DNA of 64,000 nt from Pseudidiomarina sediminum DSM 21906 (GCF_000423165.1 NZ_KE383983.1:1288376-1352375), one strand, 5' to 3'; positions 38,869 through 47,647 are shown, numbered from the stretch's first letter. Program-made: numbers and translations. Notes: a model not told the origin generated them from the letters alone.

Positions 38869-40257
38869 ATGAAACACCTCACCATTGGTCTTCTCTCCGC
38901 GTTTGCATTGCTGCATTCCTGTAGTGCCGCAGCTGAAAAAATTGCCCTCGTTGGCGGCCGTCTGATCGACGGCACAGCGAGTTTACCGCTCAAGAATAGT
39001 GTGGTGCTCATCAATGACGGTAAAGTCGAGTCCGTGGGGCAAGTAGACACCTTAGAGGTGCCTGAAGGTTATCGCGTTATTTCAACCGAAGGCCACGATG
39101 TGTTGCCAGGTTTATGGGAAAATCACGCCCACCTGCAACTGACCGGACACGCGAACTATCCACATTGGCAAGCCAATTACCGTGACCGCTTCGTCAGCGA
39201 AATCATGCCCGCAGCACTGGTACAGCTGCTACTCGCTGGCGTGACTAGTGTCCGTGACTTAGGTGCCCCGCTGGACGATACGATTGCGATGAAACAACAA
39301 CTTGCCGATGGTAGCCTACCCGGCCCGCACCTTTATGCGTCTGGCCCTTTTATTCAATGGCAGGTGGACGACTGGCAAAGTAGTTATCGCTGGGCTGTCC
39401 AGAGCAAAGCTGAAGCAATCAAACGTATTGATCAACTTGCCGACGCTGGGATGGATATCGTTAAGCTCATCGACCATGACGATATGCCGCGAGAATTGGT
39501 TGAAACGATTGTCCAACACGCCCATAAACGTAACTTGAAAGTGGTTGCGCATGCCCACAAGCCGAATGAAATCCGTATTGGCGTTGAGGTGGGTGTCGAT
39601 AACTTTGAACATACAGGTCTCACGACAGCACCGGGTTACCCTGAAGATGTCCTCGCGGCCCTACGTGAACGTACGGCAACGGGTATCTTTGATGGCTTAC
39701 TGTTTTGGACCCCTACTGTTGAAGGCCTTTATACCTATGAAGAAGCGATCAAAAATCACGAGTACTTAGATGATAGCTGTTGGCATCGCGGCCTTAAAGA
39801 CGACACCATTGCTGATATTCAAGCTTCTTTGGCTGCGCCGGGGCAGCTCAGTTACAAACAGCTCGTACCTCTGCGTCAGCCAACCCTGAAACGTAAAATC
39901 GAGCAGCTACGCGAAACTGGCGTGGTCATGCTGGTGGGCACTGATGTGGGCATTCCGATGAAATTTCATTGTCAAACCACTTGGCATGAAATGGCGGTGT
40001 GGGTTGATGAAATGGGCTTCTCGCCGATGGAAACCATTCGTGCTGCGACCTATTGGCCGGCAGTAATGATGGGCGTGGAAGACCAGTATGGCTCGATCAC
40101 CGAAGGTAAAGTCGCCGATATCATCGCCGTTCGTGGCGATGTCTTAAAATACATCAACCTGCTGCAGCGCGTCGACTTTGTGATGAAAGAAGGCGTGGTT
40201 TATAAAGAGAATGGGCGCGTAAATGAGGTTATATTACCCGCACAATTACGCCAGTAA
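38869..40257 (+). CDS. Secreted amidohydrolase
   Basis: Metal-dependent hydrolase of 462 residues with an N-terminal signal peptide (residues 1-23, HLTIGLLSAFALLHSCSAAAE). The beta/alpha-barrel metal site shows ENHAH at about residue 84-88, where family members usually have DxHxH, then KLIDHDD, HAHKP near 226, and GTDVG near 354 for the final Asp. TIM-barrel amidohydrolases of this type act on cyclic amides, peptides or imides; this one resembles the imidazolonepropionase/prolidase-like subgroup, but the substrate is unknown. The ATG has AAGG seven nt upstream. A hairpin (40265-40297) follows its stop and overlaps the end of the convergent diguanylate cyclase gene. Confidence 0.88.
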   Translation: MKHLTIGLLSAFALLHSCSAAAEKIALVGGRLIDGTASLPLKNSVVLINDGKVESVGQVDTLEVPEGYRVISTEGHDVLPGLWENHAHLQLTGHANYPHWQANYRDRFVSEIMPAALVQLLLAGVTSVRDLGAPLDDTIAMKQQLADGSLPGPHLYASGPFIQWQVDDWQSSYRWAVQSKAEAIKRIDQLADAGMDIVKLIDHDDMPRELVETIVQHAHKRNLKVVAHAHKPNEIRIGVEVGVDNFEHTGLTTAPGYPEDVLAALRERTATGIFDGLLFWTPTVEGLYTYEEAIKNHEYLDDSCWHRGLKDDTIADIQASLAAPGQLSYKQLVPLRQPTLKRKIEQLRETGVVMLVGTDVGIPMKFHCQTTWHEMAVWVDEMGFSPMETIRAATYWPAVMMGVEDQYGSITEGKVADIIAVRGDVLKYINLLQRVDFVMKEGVVYKENGRVNEVILPAQLRQ

Positions 40258-40264
40258 GTGCTCG

Positions 40265-40297
40265 AACTGCAGGCTAACAACGTCTTAGTCTGCAGTT
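40265..40297 (+). terminator. Hairpin terminator after the amidohydrolase
   Basis: Stem AACTGCAG-G-CTAA (40265-40277) pairs with TTAG-T-CTGCAGTT (40285-40297) around a 7-nt loop; the G/T position can wobble-pair on the plus-strand RNA. It starts 7 nt after the amidohydrolase stop and includes the dosC stop codon in its right arm. No T-run. Confidence 0.55.
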
Positions 40298-41646
40298 TCG
40301 TCCCACAAGACCACGCAATTTCGACCTTGCTGCTTGGCTTGATAAAGCGCTTGGTCTGCGTGTTTCATATCATAGGTGTAATCTGGATGACCGCTGTAAA
40401 CGCTGACCCCAATACTGGTGGTCAGATGCAAGGACTCTTTGCCGCTGGTTAGCTTAAAACGCTCTTTAGCAATGGTTTCACGAAGCTTATTAGCCACGGC
40501 TAACACTTGCTGTTGATTCACATCAACCACCACGACCATGAACTCTTCGCCACCGAGTCGGAAGCAATAGTCCCCACTACGTGTCGAATTGCTCAGCACT
40601 ACCGCTACTTGCTGTAATATATAGTCACCATTGTCGTGACCATAGGTATCGTTCACGTCTTTAAAGTGATCAATATCGATGACCAAAAGACCATAACGCT
40701 CATTGCGAGTGCGCGCCAAGGTCAATTGTTTGCTCATTACCGCAGGTAAAAACTTACGGTTTAACAAGCGCGTCAGAACATCCTTACCGGTTTCCAGCTC
40801 TTCGCTACGCTTAAATAAGCTTTCCAAGCAAAAAGAAATGGTTTTCAAGGCCGCTCGAATATCGTGAATAACATTAATCTTGTCAGCACTGCTATCGGTC
40901 ATCAGTGGCAGAATGCTGCTATCGAGGCGATCGATTTCGGCCAAGATTTGATTGCACTCAGGTGCTCCTTCAAAAGCATGCAAGCCTTTATGGCGGAACC
41001 ATAATCCAAATTCGGACTGCGCTAAGCGCATCGATTCCGCTGACGTATCACCGGTCGCCTGACTAAAGAGAATATGGTTTTCCCAATTGAGCAGCGCGGC
41101 GCGCTGGGCTTCTTTTTCACGACCGACATCTTGTGAGATCGAAAACAGTCGATACGCTTCTTCGGTACGGGTATTGCGCTCGGCGTTTTTATGGTACGCA
41201 ATGGCCAGAACCTCTAGGGAGAGGTCTAACAAGGTACGGAAAAACCGATACGCGTCTTCTGATAAGTCGGTACAGTCGTTAAAACTGATTTTCAGGATAC
41301 GACCGCCACGCAAAACCAAATGTACAGGGATATCGATACGCGCATGAATCACGCCGATTTCGACCTGTTGCTGAATTTGCTTTTTGATGTGTTCAGGCGA
41401 AGTTTCCAGTTGAAACAGGTCAACCATCCAACGCTGAAGCGAACCTGACAAGCGCTGCTTAACGCTTTTGTTATCCAGATAACGCGCAGCTTCAGTATTC
41501 GCCAACATGGCTTCATAGAAGCTTGCAGCAAGCTGTTCGCGATGCAGTTGAACCTGCTCACCAACATTGCTACGAATCGTTTCTGGAAAAGTTTGCAGTG
41601 CGTGAGTCCAGTCGGCATGAATACTTTGCAAGTGTTCTGTCAACAT
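40285..41646 (-). CDS. dosC: Globin-coupled diguanylate cyclase, DosC-like
   Basis: Oxygen-sensing c-di-GMP synthase of 453 residues (E. coli DosC 460). Residues 1-155 are a globin-coupled sensor, with the heme proximal His101 in VIHARIDIP and Tyr44 in the E. coli DosC distal-pocket position. The DosC-like middle domain (about 160-290, with SEFGLWFRHKGLHAFEG) follows, then a GGDEF domain (about 290-450: LTRLLNRKFLP, DIDHFKDVNDTYGH, GGEEF). The inhibitory I-site RSGD sits five residues before GGEEF, so product feedback is likely. No DosP-type phosphodiesterase is adjacent. The ATG lies 26 nt after the tRNA-Leu gene without a clear terminator in between. Confidence 0.93.
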   Translation of the reverse strand: MLTEHLQSIHADWTHALQTFPETIRSNVGEQVQLHREQLAASFYEAMLANTEAARYLDNKSVKQRLSGSLQRWMVDLFQLETSPEHIKKQIQQQVEIGVIHARIDIPVHLVLRGGRILKISFNDCTDLSEDAYRFFRTLLDLSLEVLAIAYHKNAERNTRTEEAYRLFSISQDVGREKEAQRAALLNWENHILFSQATGDTSAESMRLAQSEFGLWFRHKGLHAFEGAPECNQILAEIDRLDSSILPLMTDSSADKINVIHDIRAALKTISFCLESLFKRSEELETGKDVLTRLLNRKFLPAVMSKQLTLARTRNERYGLLVIDIDHFKDVNDTYGHDNGDYILQQVAVVLSNSTRSGDYCFRLGGEEFMVVVVDVNQQQVLAVANKLRETIAKERFKLTSGKESLHLTTSIGVSVYSGHPDYTYDMKHADQALYQAKQQGRNCVVLWDETAD

Positions 41647-41672
41647 GGATCTGCCTATGCAACAAAAAGAGA

Positions 41673-41759
41673 TGGTGCCCGGGGCCGGACTTGAACCGGC
41701 ACGCTGTTACCAGCGAGGGATTTTAAATCCCTTGTGTCTACCAATTTCACCACCCGGGC
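41673..41759 (-). tRNA. leuZ: tRNA-Leu (TAA)
   Basis: An 87-nt class II tRNA with a variable arm, 7-bp acceptor stem GCCCGGG/CCCGGGC and encoded CCA. The anticodon loop TTTAAAA gives UAA. It is the last gene of the glyW-glyW-cysT-leuZ cluster, in the same order as E. coli. Confidence 0.97.
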
Positions 41760-41789
41760 ACATTGTATATGTAGTACCAGAGACTCCGA

Positions 41790-41863
41790 TGGAGGCGGGA
41801 CCCGGAGTCGAACCGAGATCCACGGATTTGCAATCCGCTGCATAGCCATTCTGCCATCCCGCC
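41790..41863 (-). tRNA. cysT: tRNA-Cys (GCA)
   Basis: A 74-nt tRNA with encoded CCA. The anticodon loop TTGCAAA gives GCA. It lies between the tRNA-Gly pair and tRNA-Leu, the position of cysT in E. coli. Confidence 0.97.
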
Positions 41864-41872
41864 GTCGGAATT

Positions 41873-41948
41873 TGGAGCGGGAAACGAGATTCGAACTCGC
41901 GACCCCAACCTTGGCAAGGTTGTGCTCTACCAGCTGAGCTATTCCCGC
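41873..41948 (-). tRNA. glyW: tRNA-Gly (GCC), copy 2
   Basis: A 76-nt tRNA with encoded CCA and anticodon GCC. Identical over its length to the copy at 41977-42052, separated by 28 nt, indicating a recent tandem duplication of glyW. Confidence 0.97.
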
Positions 41949-41976
41949 ATCAAGAAAGGTATTCGAAGTTGAAGTT

Positions 41977-42052
41977 TGGAGCGGGAAACGAGATTCGAAC
42001 TCGCGACCCCAACCTTGGCAAGGTTGTGCTCTACCAGCTGAGCTATTCCCGC
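41977..42052 (-). tRNA. glyW: tRNA-Gly (GCC), copy 1
   Basis: A 76-nt tRNA with encoded CCA and anticodon GCC, 79 nt downstream of the pgsA stop. pgsA and this cluster are transcribed together in E. coli; here the first tRNA is duplicated. Confidence 0.97.
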
Positions 42053-42131
42053 ATCCAGTGCCGACGCATTCTACTGGCTATTTCGCCGAGGTCAACGATT
42101 TTTTGCCTCTAAGCTGTTCGTTTGCTTATTT

Positions 42132-42680
42132 TTAATCCACTTGGCTTAAATCTGACCAAGCAGCGCGCAAATATTCCCACATCGACCACAGTGATAACAC
42201 AAAAGCGACGTATAACAAGATGGTTGCAACAACGATTACAAAGGTATTGGCTTCCCAAATTAAACTGCCGATGGCCACCATTTGCGCTGTTGTCTTAATT
42301 TTACCGAGATTCGACACCTTCACTTGATCGTGCTTACCAATTTGTGCCATCCACTCACGCAACGCTGAAACAACTAACTCTCGACTGACAATCGCTAACG
42401 CCGGAATACTGATCCACCACACCGCGTAATTCTCAACCACCACAATCAAGGACGCCGCAACCATAACTTTATCAGCCACGGGATCTAAAAATGCCCCGAA
42501 CGGAGTGAATTGGTTAAAACGACGTGCCACATAGCCATCAAGACCATCGGTGATCGCCGCTAAAGCAAAAATAAAGGCGGCCCAAAAGTTGGCCTCGCTC
42601 CACGGTAAATAGTAGATACCGAGAAATACAGGAATCAGTAAAATCCGAAAACTTGTCAGCAGGTTGGGAATATTCCACAT
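42132..42680 (-). CDS. pgsA: CDP-diacylglycerol-glycerol-3-phosphate 3-phosphatidyltransferase
   Basis: Inner-membrane enzyme making phosphatidylglycerol phosphate from CDP-diacylglycerol and glycerol-3-phosphate, the committed step to acidic phospholipids. It has 182 residues with several membrane helices. The CDP-alcohol phosphotransferase motif D-x2-D-G-x2-A-R-x8-G-x3-D-x3-D is visible as TDGLDGYVARRFNQFTPFGAFLDPVADK near residue 43. ATG at 42680, 17 nt after uvrC. The gene order uvrY-uvrC-pgsA-tRNAs is conserved with E. coli. Confidence 0.97.
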   Translation of the reverse strand: MWNIPNLLTSFRILLIPVFLGIYYLPWSEANFWAAFIFALAAITDGLDGYVARRFNQFTPFGAFLDPVADKVMVAASLIVVVENYAVWWISIPALAIVSRELVVSALREWMAQIGKHDQVKVSNLGKIKTTAQMVAIGSLIWEANTFVIVVATILLYVAFVLSLWSMWEYLRAAWSDLSQVD

Positions 42681-42697
42681 ACGACTTATTATTCCTT

Positions 42698-44569
42698 TTA
42701 TTCATCACGAAAGGCGTGGTAGATGGTTTCAGCAAGTTCGCGGCTGATGCCAGGCACTCCTGCAAGTTGCTCAATACTAGCCTGTTTCACCTGTTGTAAT
42801 CCACCTAGATTTTGCAATAAGCGCTGTCGGCGCTTCGCGCCAACGCCCGGAATATCCTCTAATCGAGAGGTGCGGCGCACTTTAGCCCGTCGTTGCCGGT
42901 GCCCCGTAATTGCAAACCGATGCGACTCATCACGGATGTGTTGCACTAAGTGCAGTGCCGGTGCATCGGCGTTAAGCGGAATGGTACTGTGACTCCCCGC
43001 CAAGATAAGCGTCTCTAAGCCTGGCTTGCGCGACTCCCCTTTTGCAACCCCGATCAATAAAGGCGCAGCGGGACCCGCCTGCCCTTGCCAATCGGCAAAA
43101 TAGGCTTCGGCTTGGGAGAGTTGCCCTTTGCCGCCATCTATAAACAAAATATCTGGCATCGGAACATCGTCGGCGGTGTTGTGCTTCAAGGGATCAAAAC
43201 GCCGTTGTAGCGCTTGGGCCATGGCCGCGTAATCATCGCCTGGCGTAATTCCCGAAATATTATAGCGTCGGTAGTCACTTTTTTTCGGGCCTTGCCGATC
43301 AAAGACGACACATGACGCCACGGTTTCTTGTCCCATGGTGTGGCTAATGTCGAAACACTCCATACGGGTAATCGATTGACCGAGATCCAACACCTGTTCC
43401 AGCGCCTGCAGTCGCAGCGTCATGGTGCTAGCTTGATGAAGCTTGCTATCTAACGCGTTCAGCGCATTTTTTTGAGCTAGAACTTGATACTGACGGCGTT
43501 CACCACGGACGTTGTGGGTCATTCTTAGGGTTTGTGCCAACGCTTGTTCAAGCACTTGCAGCTCATGTTCTGGGTCAAGTAACTTGGCACCATTTTGTTC
43601 TGGCAAGATGATCTCTCGCGGCAACTGGCGTTCAACTTGATCGTTCAAGTAGAATTGCAACATAAAGGCAAGCAAGATCGCATTATCGTCAGTGTTCGCT
43701 GGCACCTTAGGAAAGTAGCTCCGACTGCCCTGCACTGCGCCTTCACGGATAAACAACATATGCACCGCGGCGACACCACCCTGACGCGCAAAGCCGATCA
43801 CGTCTAACGACTGTTGGTTACCTGTCACTGCATTACGTTCTTGCACTTGCCGTAAGGCGGCGATTTGATCGCGAAAGCGCGCTGCCCGTTCAAACTCAAG
43901 CTCAGCGCTAGCTCCTTCCATGCGCACCACCAGCTGATCAATGACCTGCTGGTTTTTCCCTTCTAAAAAAGCTTTGGCAAGGTCGACCTGCTCGCTGTAT
44001 TCCTCATCGCTACAGTAGCCTTCAACGCACGGCGCTAAACAGCGTTTCAACTGATATTGCAGACACGGACGGCTACGCGCTCGGTAATAGGTGTCATCAC
44101 ATTGACGCACCGGGAAGAGCTTTTGCAGTAACCGCAGACTGTTGCGCACGGCCACGCCGTTTGGAAAGGGTCCGTAATACTTCCCCTTTTCACGACGCGT
44201 GCCACGATGAAAGGCTAACCGTGGATGGCGATGGTCACTAACCAGTAAATAGGGATACGATTTATCGTCACGCAATAGCACGTTGTAGCGCGGACGATAC
44301 TTTTTAATAAAGTTGTTCTCGAGGATCAGCGCTTCGGCCTCGGTGTTGGTCACCGTAACATCAATGGCGGCGATCTGTTTTACTAAGGTTTGCGTTTTGG
44401 GACTATCTACTTGGGCGCGGAAGTAGCTACCGACACGTTTACGTAAATCTTTTGCTTTGCCTACGTAGATAATGTCACCTGACTCATCGTACATCCGGTA
44501 CACACCCGGTTGATGAGTCAGGTTACTGAGAAACTGTTTTGGATCAAAGGACTCCTTCGCTTGTGTCAT
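42698..44569 (-). CDS. uvrC: Excinuclease ABC subunit C
   Basis: Nucleotide-excision repair nuclease, 623 residues (E. coli 610). The N-terminal GIY-YIG domain shows GVYRMYDESGDIIYVGKA near residue 20 and makes the 3' incision. A UVR motif near residue 200-235 binds UvrB, a central RNase H-like domain makes the 5' incision, and the C-terminal helix-hairpin-helix pair ends in DIPGVGAKRRQRLL and GVPGISRELAETIY. The 5' end overlaps the GacA-like gene by 26 nt. pgsA follows after 17 nt. No irregularities seen. Confidence 0.97.
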   Translation of the reverse strand: MTQAKESFDPKQFLSNLTHQPGVYRMYDESGDIIYVGKAKDLRKRVGSYFRAQVDSPKTQTLVKQIAAIDVTVTNTEAEALILENNFIKKYRPRYNVLLRDDKSYPYLLVSDHRHPRLAFHRGTRREKGKYYGPFPNGVAVRNSLRLLQKLFPVRQCDDTYYRARSRPCLQYQLKRCLAPCVEGYCSDEEYSEQVDLAKAFLEGKNQQVIDQLVVRMEGASAELEFERAARFRDQIAALRQVQERNAVTGNQQSLDVIGFARQGGVAAVHMLFIREGAVQGSRSYFPKVPANTDDNAILLAFMLQFYLNDQVERQLPREIILPEQNGAKLLDPEHELQVLEQALAQTLRMTHNVRGERRQYQVLAQKNALNALDSKLHQASTMTLRLQALEQVLDLGQSITRMECFDISHTMGQETVASCVVFDRQGPKKSDYRRYNISGITPGDDYAAMAQALQRRFDPLKHNTADDVPMPDILFIDGGKGQLSQAEAYFADWQGQAGPAAPLLIGVAKGESRKPGLETLILAGSHSTIPLNADAPALHLVQHIRDESHRFAITGHRQRRAKVRRTSRLEDIPGVGAKRRQRLLQNLGGLQQVKQASIEQLAGVPGISRELAETIYHAFRDE

Positions 44570-45230
44570 CGTGCTCTACTACCGTCGCCTCTGCTGATAA
44601 GTCAATTAAACCGGTTTGAATGGCAAGATGGGTCAACGCCACATCACCGCTGAGGCCTAGTTTATCAAAAATCCGATAGCGAAAGGTATTTACTGTTTTG
44701 GTACTGATATTTAATAAGCTTGCGATGACCGCAACCCGACGCCCTTGTGCGATCATTTGCGCCACTTGTACTTCACGCTTACTCAGTTTGGCCAGTAGAT
44801 CCATTTGTTGTTGTCGGGCGGGATTACGGGCGAGATACTCTGCCACGCTCGCCGCAACGTACATGCGACCACGACTCAAGCTCTGACAGGCAGAAAGGAA
44901 CTCGGCGCGCTGCGAAGCTGCCAACAAATAGCCTTCAACCCGCTCGAGATTACATTGAAAATCGAGCACATCTTGAAAGCGCGTCGCCCATAACAATACT
45001 TGCAAATCGGCAAAACGACGCTGTAAACGGCGCCAAATTTCAATGGTTCCGTCGCCACACAACTGGCTTCCGAGAATCACGGTTGCGTACGGTGACGCTT
45101 GCGCAGCATCGCGTAATTGCTGCTGATTAAAAACAACTGCGGCAACCTTGTAATGGGGTTGCTGCGCCAAAATCGTTAGCATTCCTTGGCTAACGAGTTC
45201 GGATGGGACTGCCACGATGAACTCTGTCAT
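44544..45230 (-). CDS. uvrY: GacA/UvrY-family regulator with degenerate receiver
   Basis: LuxR-type regulator of 228 residues at the canonical gacA/uvrY position upstream of uvrC. The C-terminal HTH (about 145-210) is close to UvrY: LSKREVQVAQMIAQGRRVAVIASLL, then STKTVNTFRYRIFDKLGLSGDVALTHLAI. The receiver aligns without gaps to E. coli UvrY from memory, but the acidic pair is V8-P9, the phosphoacceptor Asp54 is Gly54, the Thr82 position is Ala and the Lys104 position is Ala. Standard His-Asp phosphorylation by BarA/GacS is therefore not expected. The gene overlaps uvrC by 26 nt and is otherwise intact, so it is not a pseudogene. It would normally drive CsrB/RsmZ-type small RNAs. Confidence 0.9.
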   Translation of the reverse strand: MTEFIVAVPSELVSQGMLTILAQQPHYKVAAVVFNQQQLRDAAQASPYATVILGSQLCGDGTIEIWRRLQRRFADLQVLLWATRFQDVLDFQCNLERVEGYLLAASQRAEFLSACQSLSRGRMYVAASVAEYLARNPARQQQMDLLAKLSKREVQVAQMIAQGRRVAVIASLLNISTKTVNTFRYRIFDKLGLSGDVALTHLAIQTGLIDLSAEATVVEHDDTSEGVL

Positions 45231-45440
45231 ATGAATATCCTTATCCCTGTGGGGGGGTAATGTCGTGCTGTACTTAACCCATTTAAGTACACATCAACAT
45301 ATGACTATTTTTTGCGCAAAAGGCAATCATTCACGTAACAAAATGTAAAGAAATCGTAAATTTTCTTACATATCACCCATCAAATGAACCGCAACACCCA
45401 TCAATAAAACCAAAAAGAGCGTGCAAACTATCAAAACCAA

Positions 45441-46232
45441 CTAAGCAAACACTGTGACCGTTTGCCGACTTATCGCCACCAATTGTCCACTTGGATCCCA
45501 AATATGCGCATGCGTGTGACCGTAACCATCGGCAGCGTAATCAATGGTCGCCACATAATGCCACCAATCATGGGTCGAAAAGTTCGGCAAATGCGCGGGG
45601 AACTCGATGGTCCAGGTTAACGAGCTCGCGGGTGCCAATTCGGTTAAATGCGGCAATAATGCGGGAGGCCAAGCATCAACCATACCTAATAAAGTGCCTT
45701 CATCAATAGCAGCATCAAGGCTGCGATAGCGCATATAGCCACCGAATTCACGACTTTTTACGCCGCTAAACGGTAACCCACCTTGGGTAACGCGGTAGTC
45801 GAAAGCAGTGGTGAACTCTGGCAAGCCAGCAACCTCAGGAAACGACAAACCTTCAGCAGGCGGTGCGCTTGGTGGTTCAGGTGTATCCGTAATACGAATC
45901 ACCGAATCACGCGCACGGCCATAGGTTACCAGGGCGGCAAGCACCACTTCACCCTGCTGTTGAATCTCAACGGCAATTTGCGTCACGTTTTTACCAGTTC
46001 GCAACACACGGCGCTCAAGCACGGCTTCGCCAGCTAATACAGGACCGACGAACGACACTGTCAGGGCTCTTAGTTGTTGCCCTGCGGCAGCGCCTGCGAC
46101 GGCGTGGCGCCAAGCAATTGCCGCGGTTAGCCCGCCAAAAAGGGCACGTCCCTGCCCCCATCCGGTCGGTAATAGGATGGTTTGTACGGCGTCTGGTGTG
46201 ATGGAATCTAGAATTGTATCAATAGGTTGCAT
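45441..46232 (-). CDS. Acyl-CoA thioesterase, TesB-like double hotdog
   Basis: A 263-residue protein with two hotdog-fold halves of the 4HBT_3/TesB-like type. The first half has GRALFGGLTAAIAW at residues 28-41 and ALTVSFVGPVLAGEAVLERRVLRTGKN near residue 57; the second half carries FGGYMRYRSLD and VDAWPPALL near residue 180, and WHYVATIDYAADGYGHTHAHIWD at the end. It should hydrolyse acyl-CoA thioesters to free fatty acid and CoA. The chain-length preference is unknown. ATG at 46232. It follows the tRNA-Ser terminator and stands alone on the minus strand. Confidence 0.88.
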   Translation of the reverse strand: MQPIDTILDSITPDAVQTILLPTGWGQGRALFGGLTAAIAWRHAVAGAAAGQQLRALTVSFVGPVLAGEAVLERRVLRTGKNVTQIAVEIQQQGEVVLAALVTYGRARDSVIRITDTPEPPSAPPAEGLSFPEVAGLPEFTTAFDYRVTQGGLPFSGVKSREFGGYMRYRSLDAAIDEGTLLGMVDAWPPALLPHLTELAPASSLTWTIEFPAHLPNFSTHDWWHYVATIDYAADGYGHTHAHIWDPSGQLVAISRQTVTVFA

Positions 46233-46297
46233 GATGGTACCTCATAAGATCATTAAAGCAGTATAAGGAGGTACGACCAGAAGTAAAGGGCATAAAA

Positions 46298-46322
46298 AAA
46301 CCCGCTCACAAGGAGCGGGTTT
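46298..46322 (-). terminator. Intrinsic terminator of tRNA-Ser
   Basis: A 10-bp stem AAACCCGCTC/GAGCGGGTTT with a 5-nt loop, followed on the minus strand by a run of seven Ts. It starts about 10 nt beyond the tRNA 3' end. Confidence 0.92.
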
Positions 46323-46331
46323 TCTTGAAAT

Positions 46332-46424
<93 letters not shown>

Positions 46425-46619
46425 GTTGTCTGTGGCTGTGTGCCTCAAGACGAAGCGAATGATAAAGACCCTAAATGCGCTTGTAAAGTAAAAATTTGAA
46501 TCTCTTGGTCCGTTTGCTGTCATTTTATACAAATAGCACTAAAAAAGCCTTGAAAGCATTGCTACTTACCCCCATTTTTGGGATACACTGAGGGTGTTTG
46601 TTTAACAACGGAGAAATAA

Positions 46620-47294
46620 ATGAACCATCAAGTTCACGTGTCGACGTCGCAATCGAGCGAATCGGTACTACAGACCAACAAAGTATTGCGCAACACTTAT
46701 ATGTTGCTCGGCTTAACTCTGGCCTTTAGTGCCTTCACCGCCTTTTTGGCCGCCAGCATGGGCTTACCGCACCCTGGGTTCATTATTACCCTTGTCGGCT
46801 TTTACGGCTTATTGTTCTTAACACATAAAACCGCTAACAGTGCCATGGGCCTTGTGTCTGTGTTCGCGTTAACTGGTTTCATGGGCTACACCTTGGGTCC
46901 TATCCTTGGCATGATCAGTGCCATCGGTCCGCAAGGTAACGAAATCATCATGACTGCCCTTGGCGGTACTGCTCTGATTTTCTTTGCTTTATCAGCTTAT
47001 GTACTGACCACTAAGAAAGATATGTCCTTCTTAGGTGGCATGATGATGGCAGGCTTTGTTGTCCTTATCGCCCTCTTTATCGCCAACTTGTTCTTCAACA
47101 TGCCGGCGTTAGGTCTAGCACTATCTGGTTTGTTTATCCTGTTCTCAGCAGGCGCTATCCTGATGCAGACCAGTGCGATCATCCATGGCGGTGAACGCAA
47201 CTACATCTTGGCAACAGTGACGTTGTACGTTTCTATCTACAACATCTTTGTCAGCCTGTTGAACTTGCTGATGGCGTTTTCTGGCGACGATTAA
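46620..47294 (+). CDS. yccA: Bax inhibitor-1 family membrane protein YccA
   Basis: Inner-membrane protein of 224 residues with about seven membrane segments (first: [22 protein letters not shown] near residue 25) and the C-terminal BI-1 signature region ending [26 protein letters not shown]. coli YccA binds and inhibits the FtsH protease, so membrane protein quality control is the likely role. A hydrophilic N-terminus of about 22 residues carries the region which in E. coli YccA is processed by FtsH. The ATG has ACGGAG upstream. The tusDCBE genes start 5 nt later. Synteny with serT and tusE is as in E. coli. Confidence 0.95.
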   Translation: MNHQVHVSTSQSSESVLQTNKVLRNTYMLLGLTLAFSAFTAFLAASMGLPHPGFIITLVGFYGLLFLTHKTANSAMGLVSVFALTGFMGYTLGPILGMISAIGPQGNEIIMTALGGTALIFFALSAYVLTTKKDMSFLGGMMMAGFVVLIALFIANLFFNMPALGLALSGLFILFSAGAILMQTSAIIHGGERNYILATVTLYVSIYNIFVSLLNLLMAFSGDD

Positions 47295-47299
47295 TAGCC

Positions 47300-47647
47300 G
47301 TGACGACGCTCGTACTTTCGGTGCATAGCGCACCGGCCGAAACACGCAGCCTGTTAGCGTATCACTACGCGCAGGCTGCGCTTACATTAGGCCACTCAAT
47401 CTCCCAAGTCTTTTTCTACCAAGCTGGCGTGCTGCATGGGCAACGCACTGTTGCTGATCCTCATGGGGTAACCCAAGCATGGCAACAATTAGCAACACAG
47501 CATGGCTTTGAGCTGGTGTTGTGCGCGACCGTGGTTGAACAAGACTATCAACTTAGCCCAGACGCACTGGCAGCCCATTACACCCTCGGTGGACTTACCG
47601 AGTTTAGTAGCGCTGCGGCACGTGCTGACAAGATCATGCAATTCTAA
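47300..47647 (+). CDS. tusD: Sulfurtransferase complex subunit TusD
   Basis: DsrE-like subunit of TusBCD, which relays sulfur from TusA to TusE for 2-thiolation of U34 in tRNA-Lys, -Glu and -Gln. It has 115 residues. The Cys that carries the persulfide is probably the one in ELVLCATVVEQD near residue 76, corresponding to E. coli TusD Cys78. Start GTG at 47300, 5 nt after yccA; TAATG overlap with tusC. The C-terminus ADKIMQF is characteristic of TusD. Confidence 0.94.
   Translation: MTTLVLSVHSAPAETRSLLAYHYAQAALTLGHSISQVFFYQAGVLHGQRTVADPHGVTQAWQQLATQHGFELVLCATVVEQDYQLSPDALAAHYTLGGLTEFSSAAARADKIMQF

Noticed and set aside
44544-45230. GacA-like gene as a pseudogene
   Set aside because: Frame and HTH are intact, it has an ATG and overlaps uvrC in the usual way. 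A degenerate receiver with a conserved output domain looks selected, not decaying.
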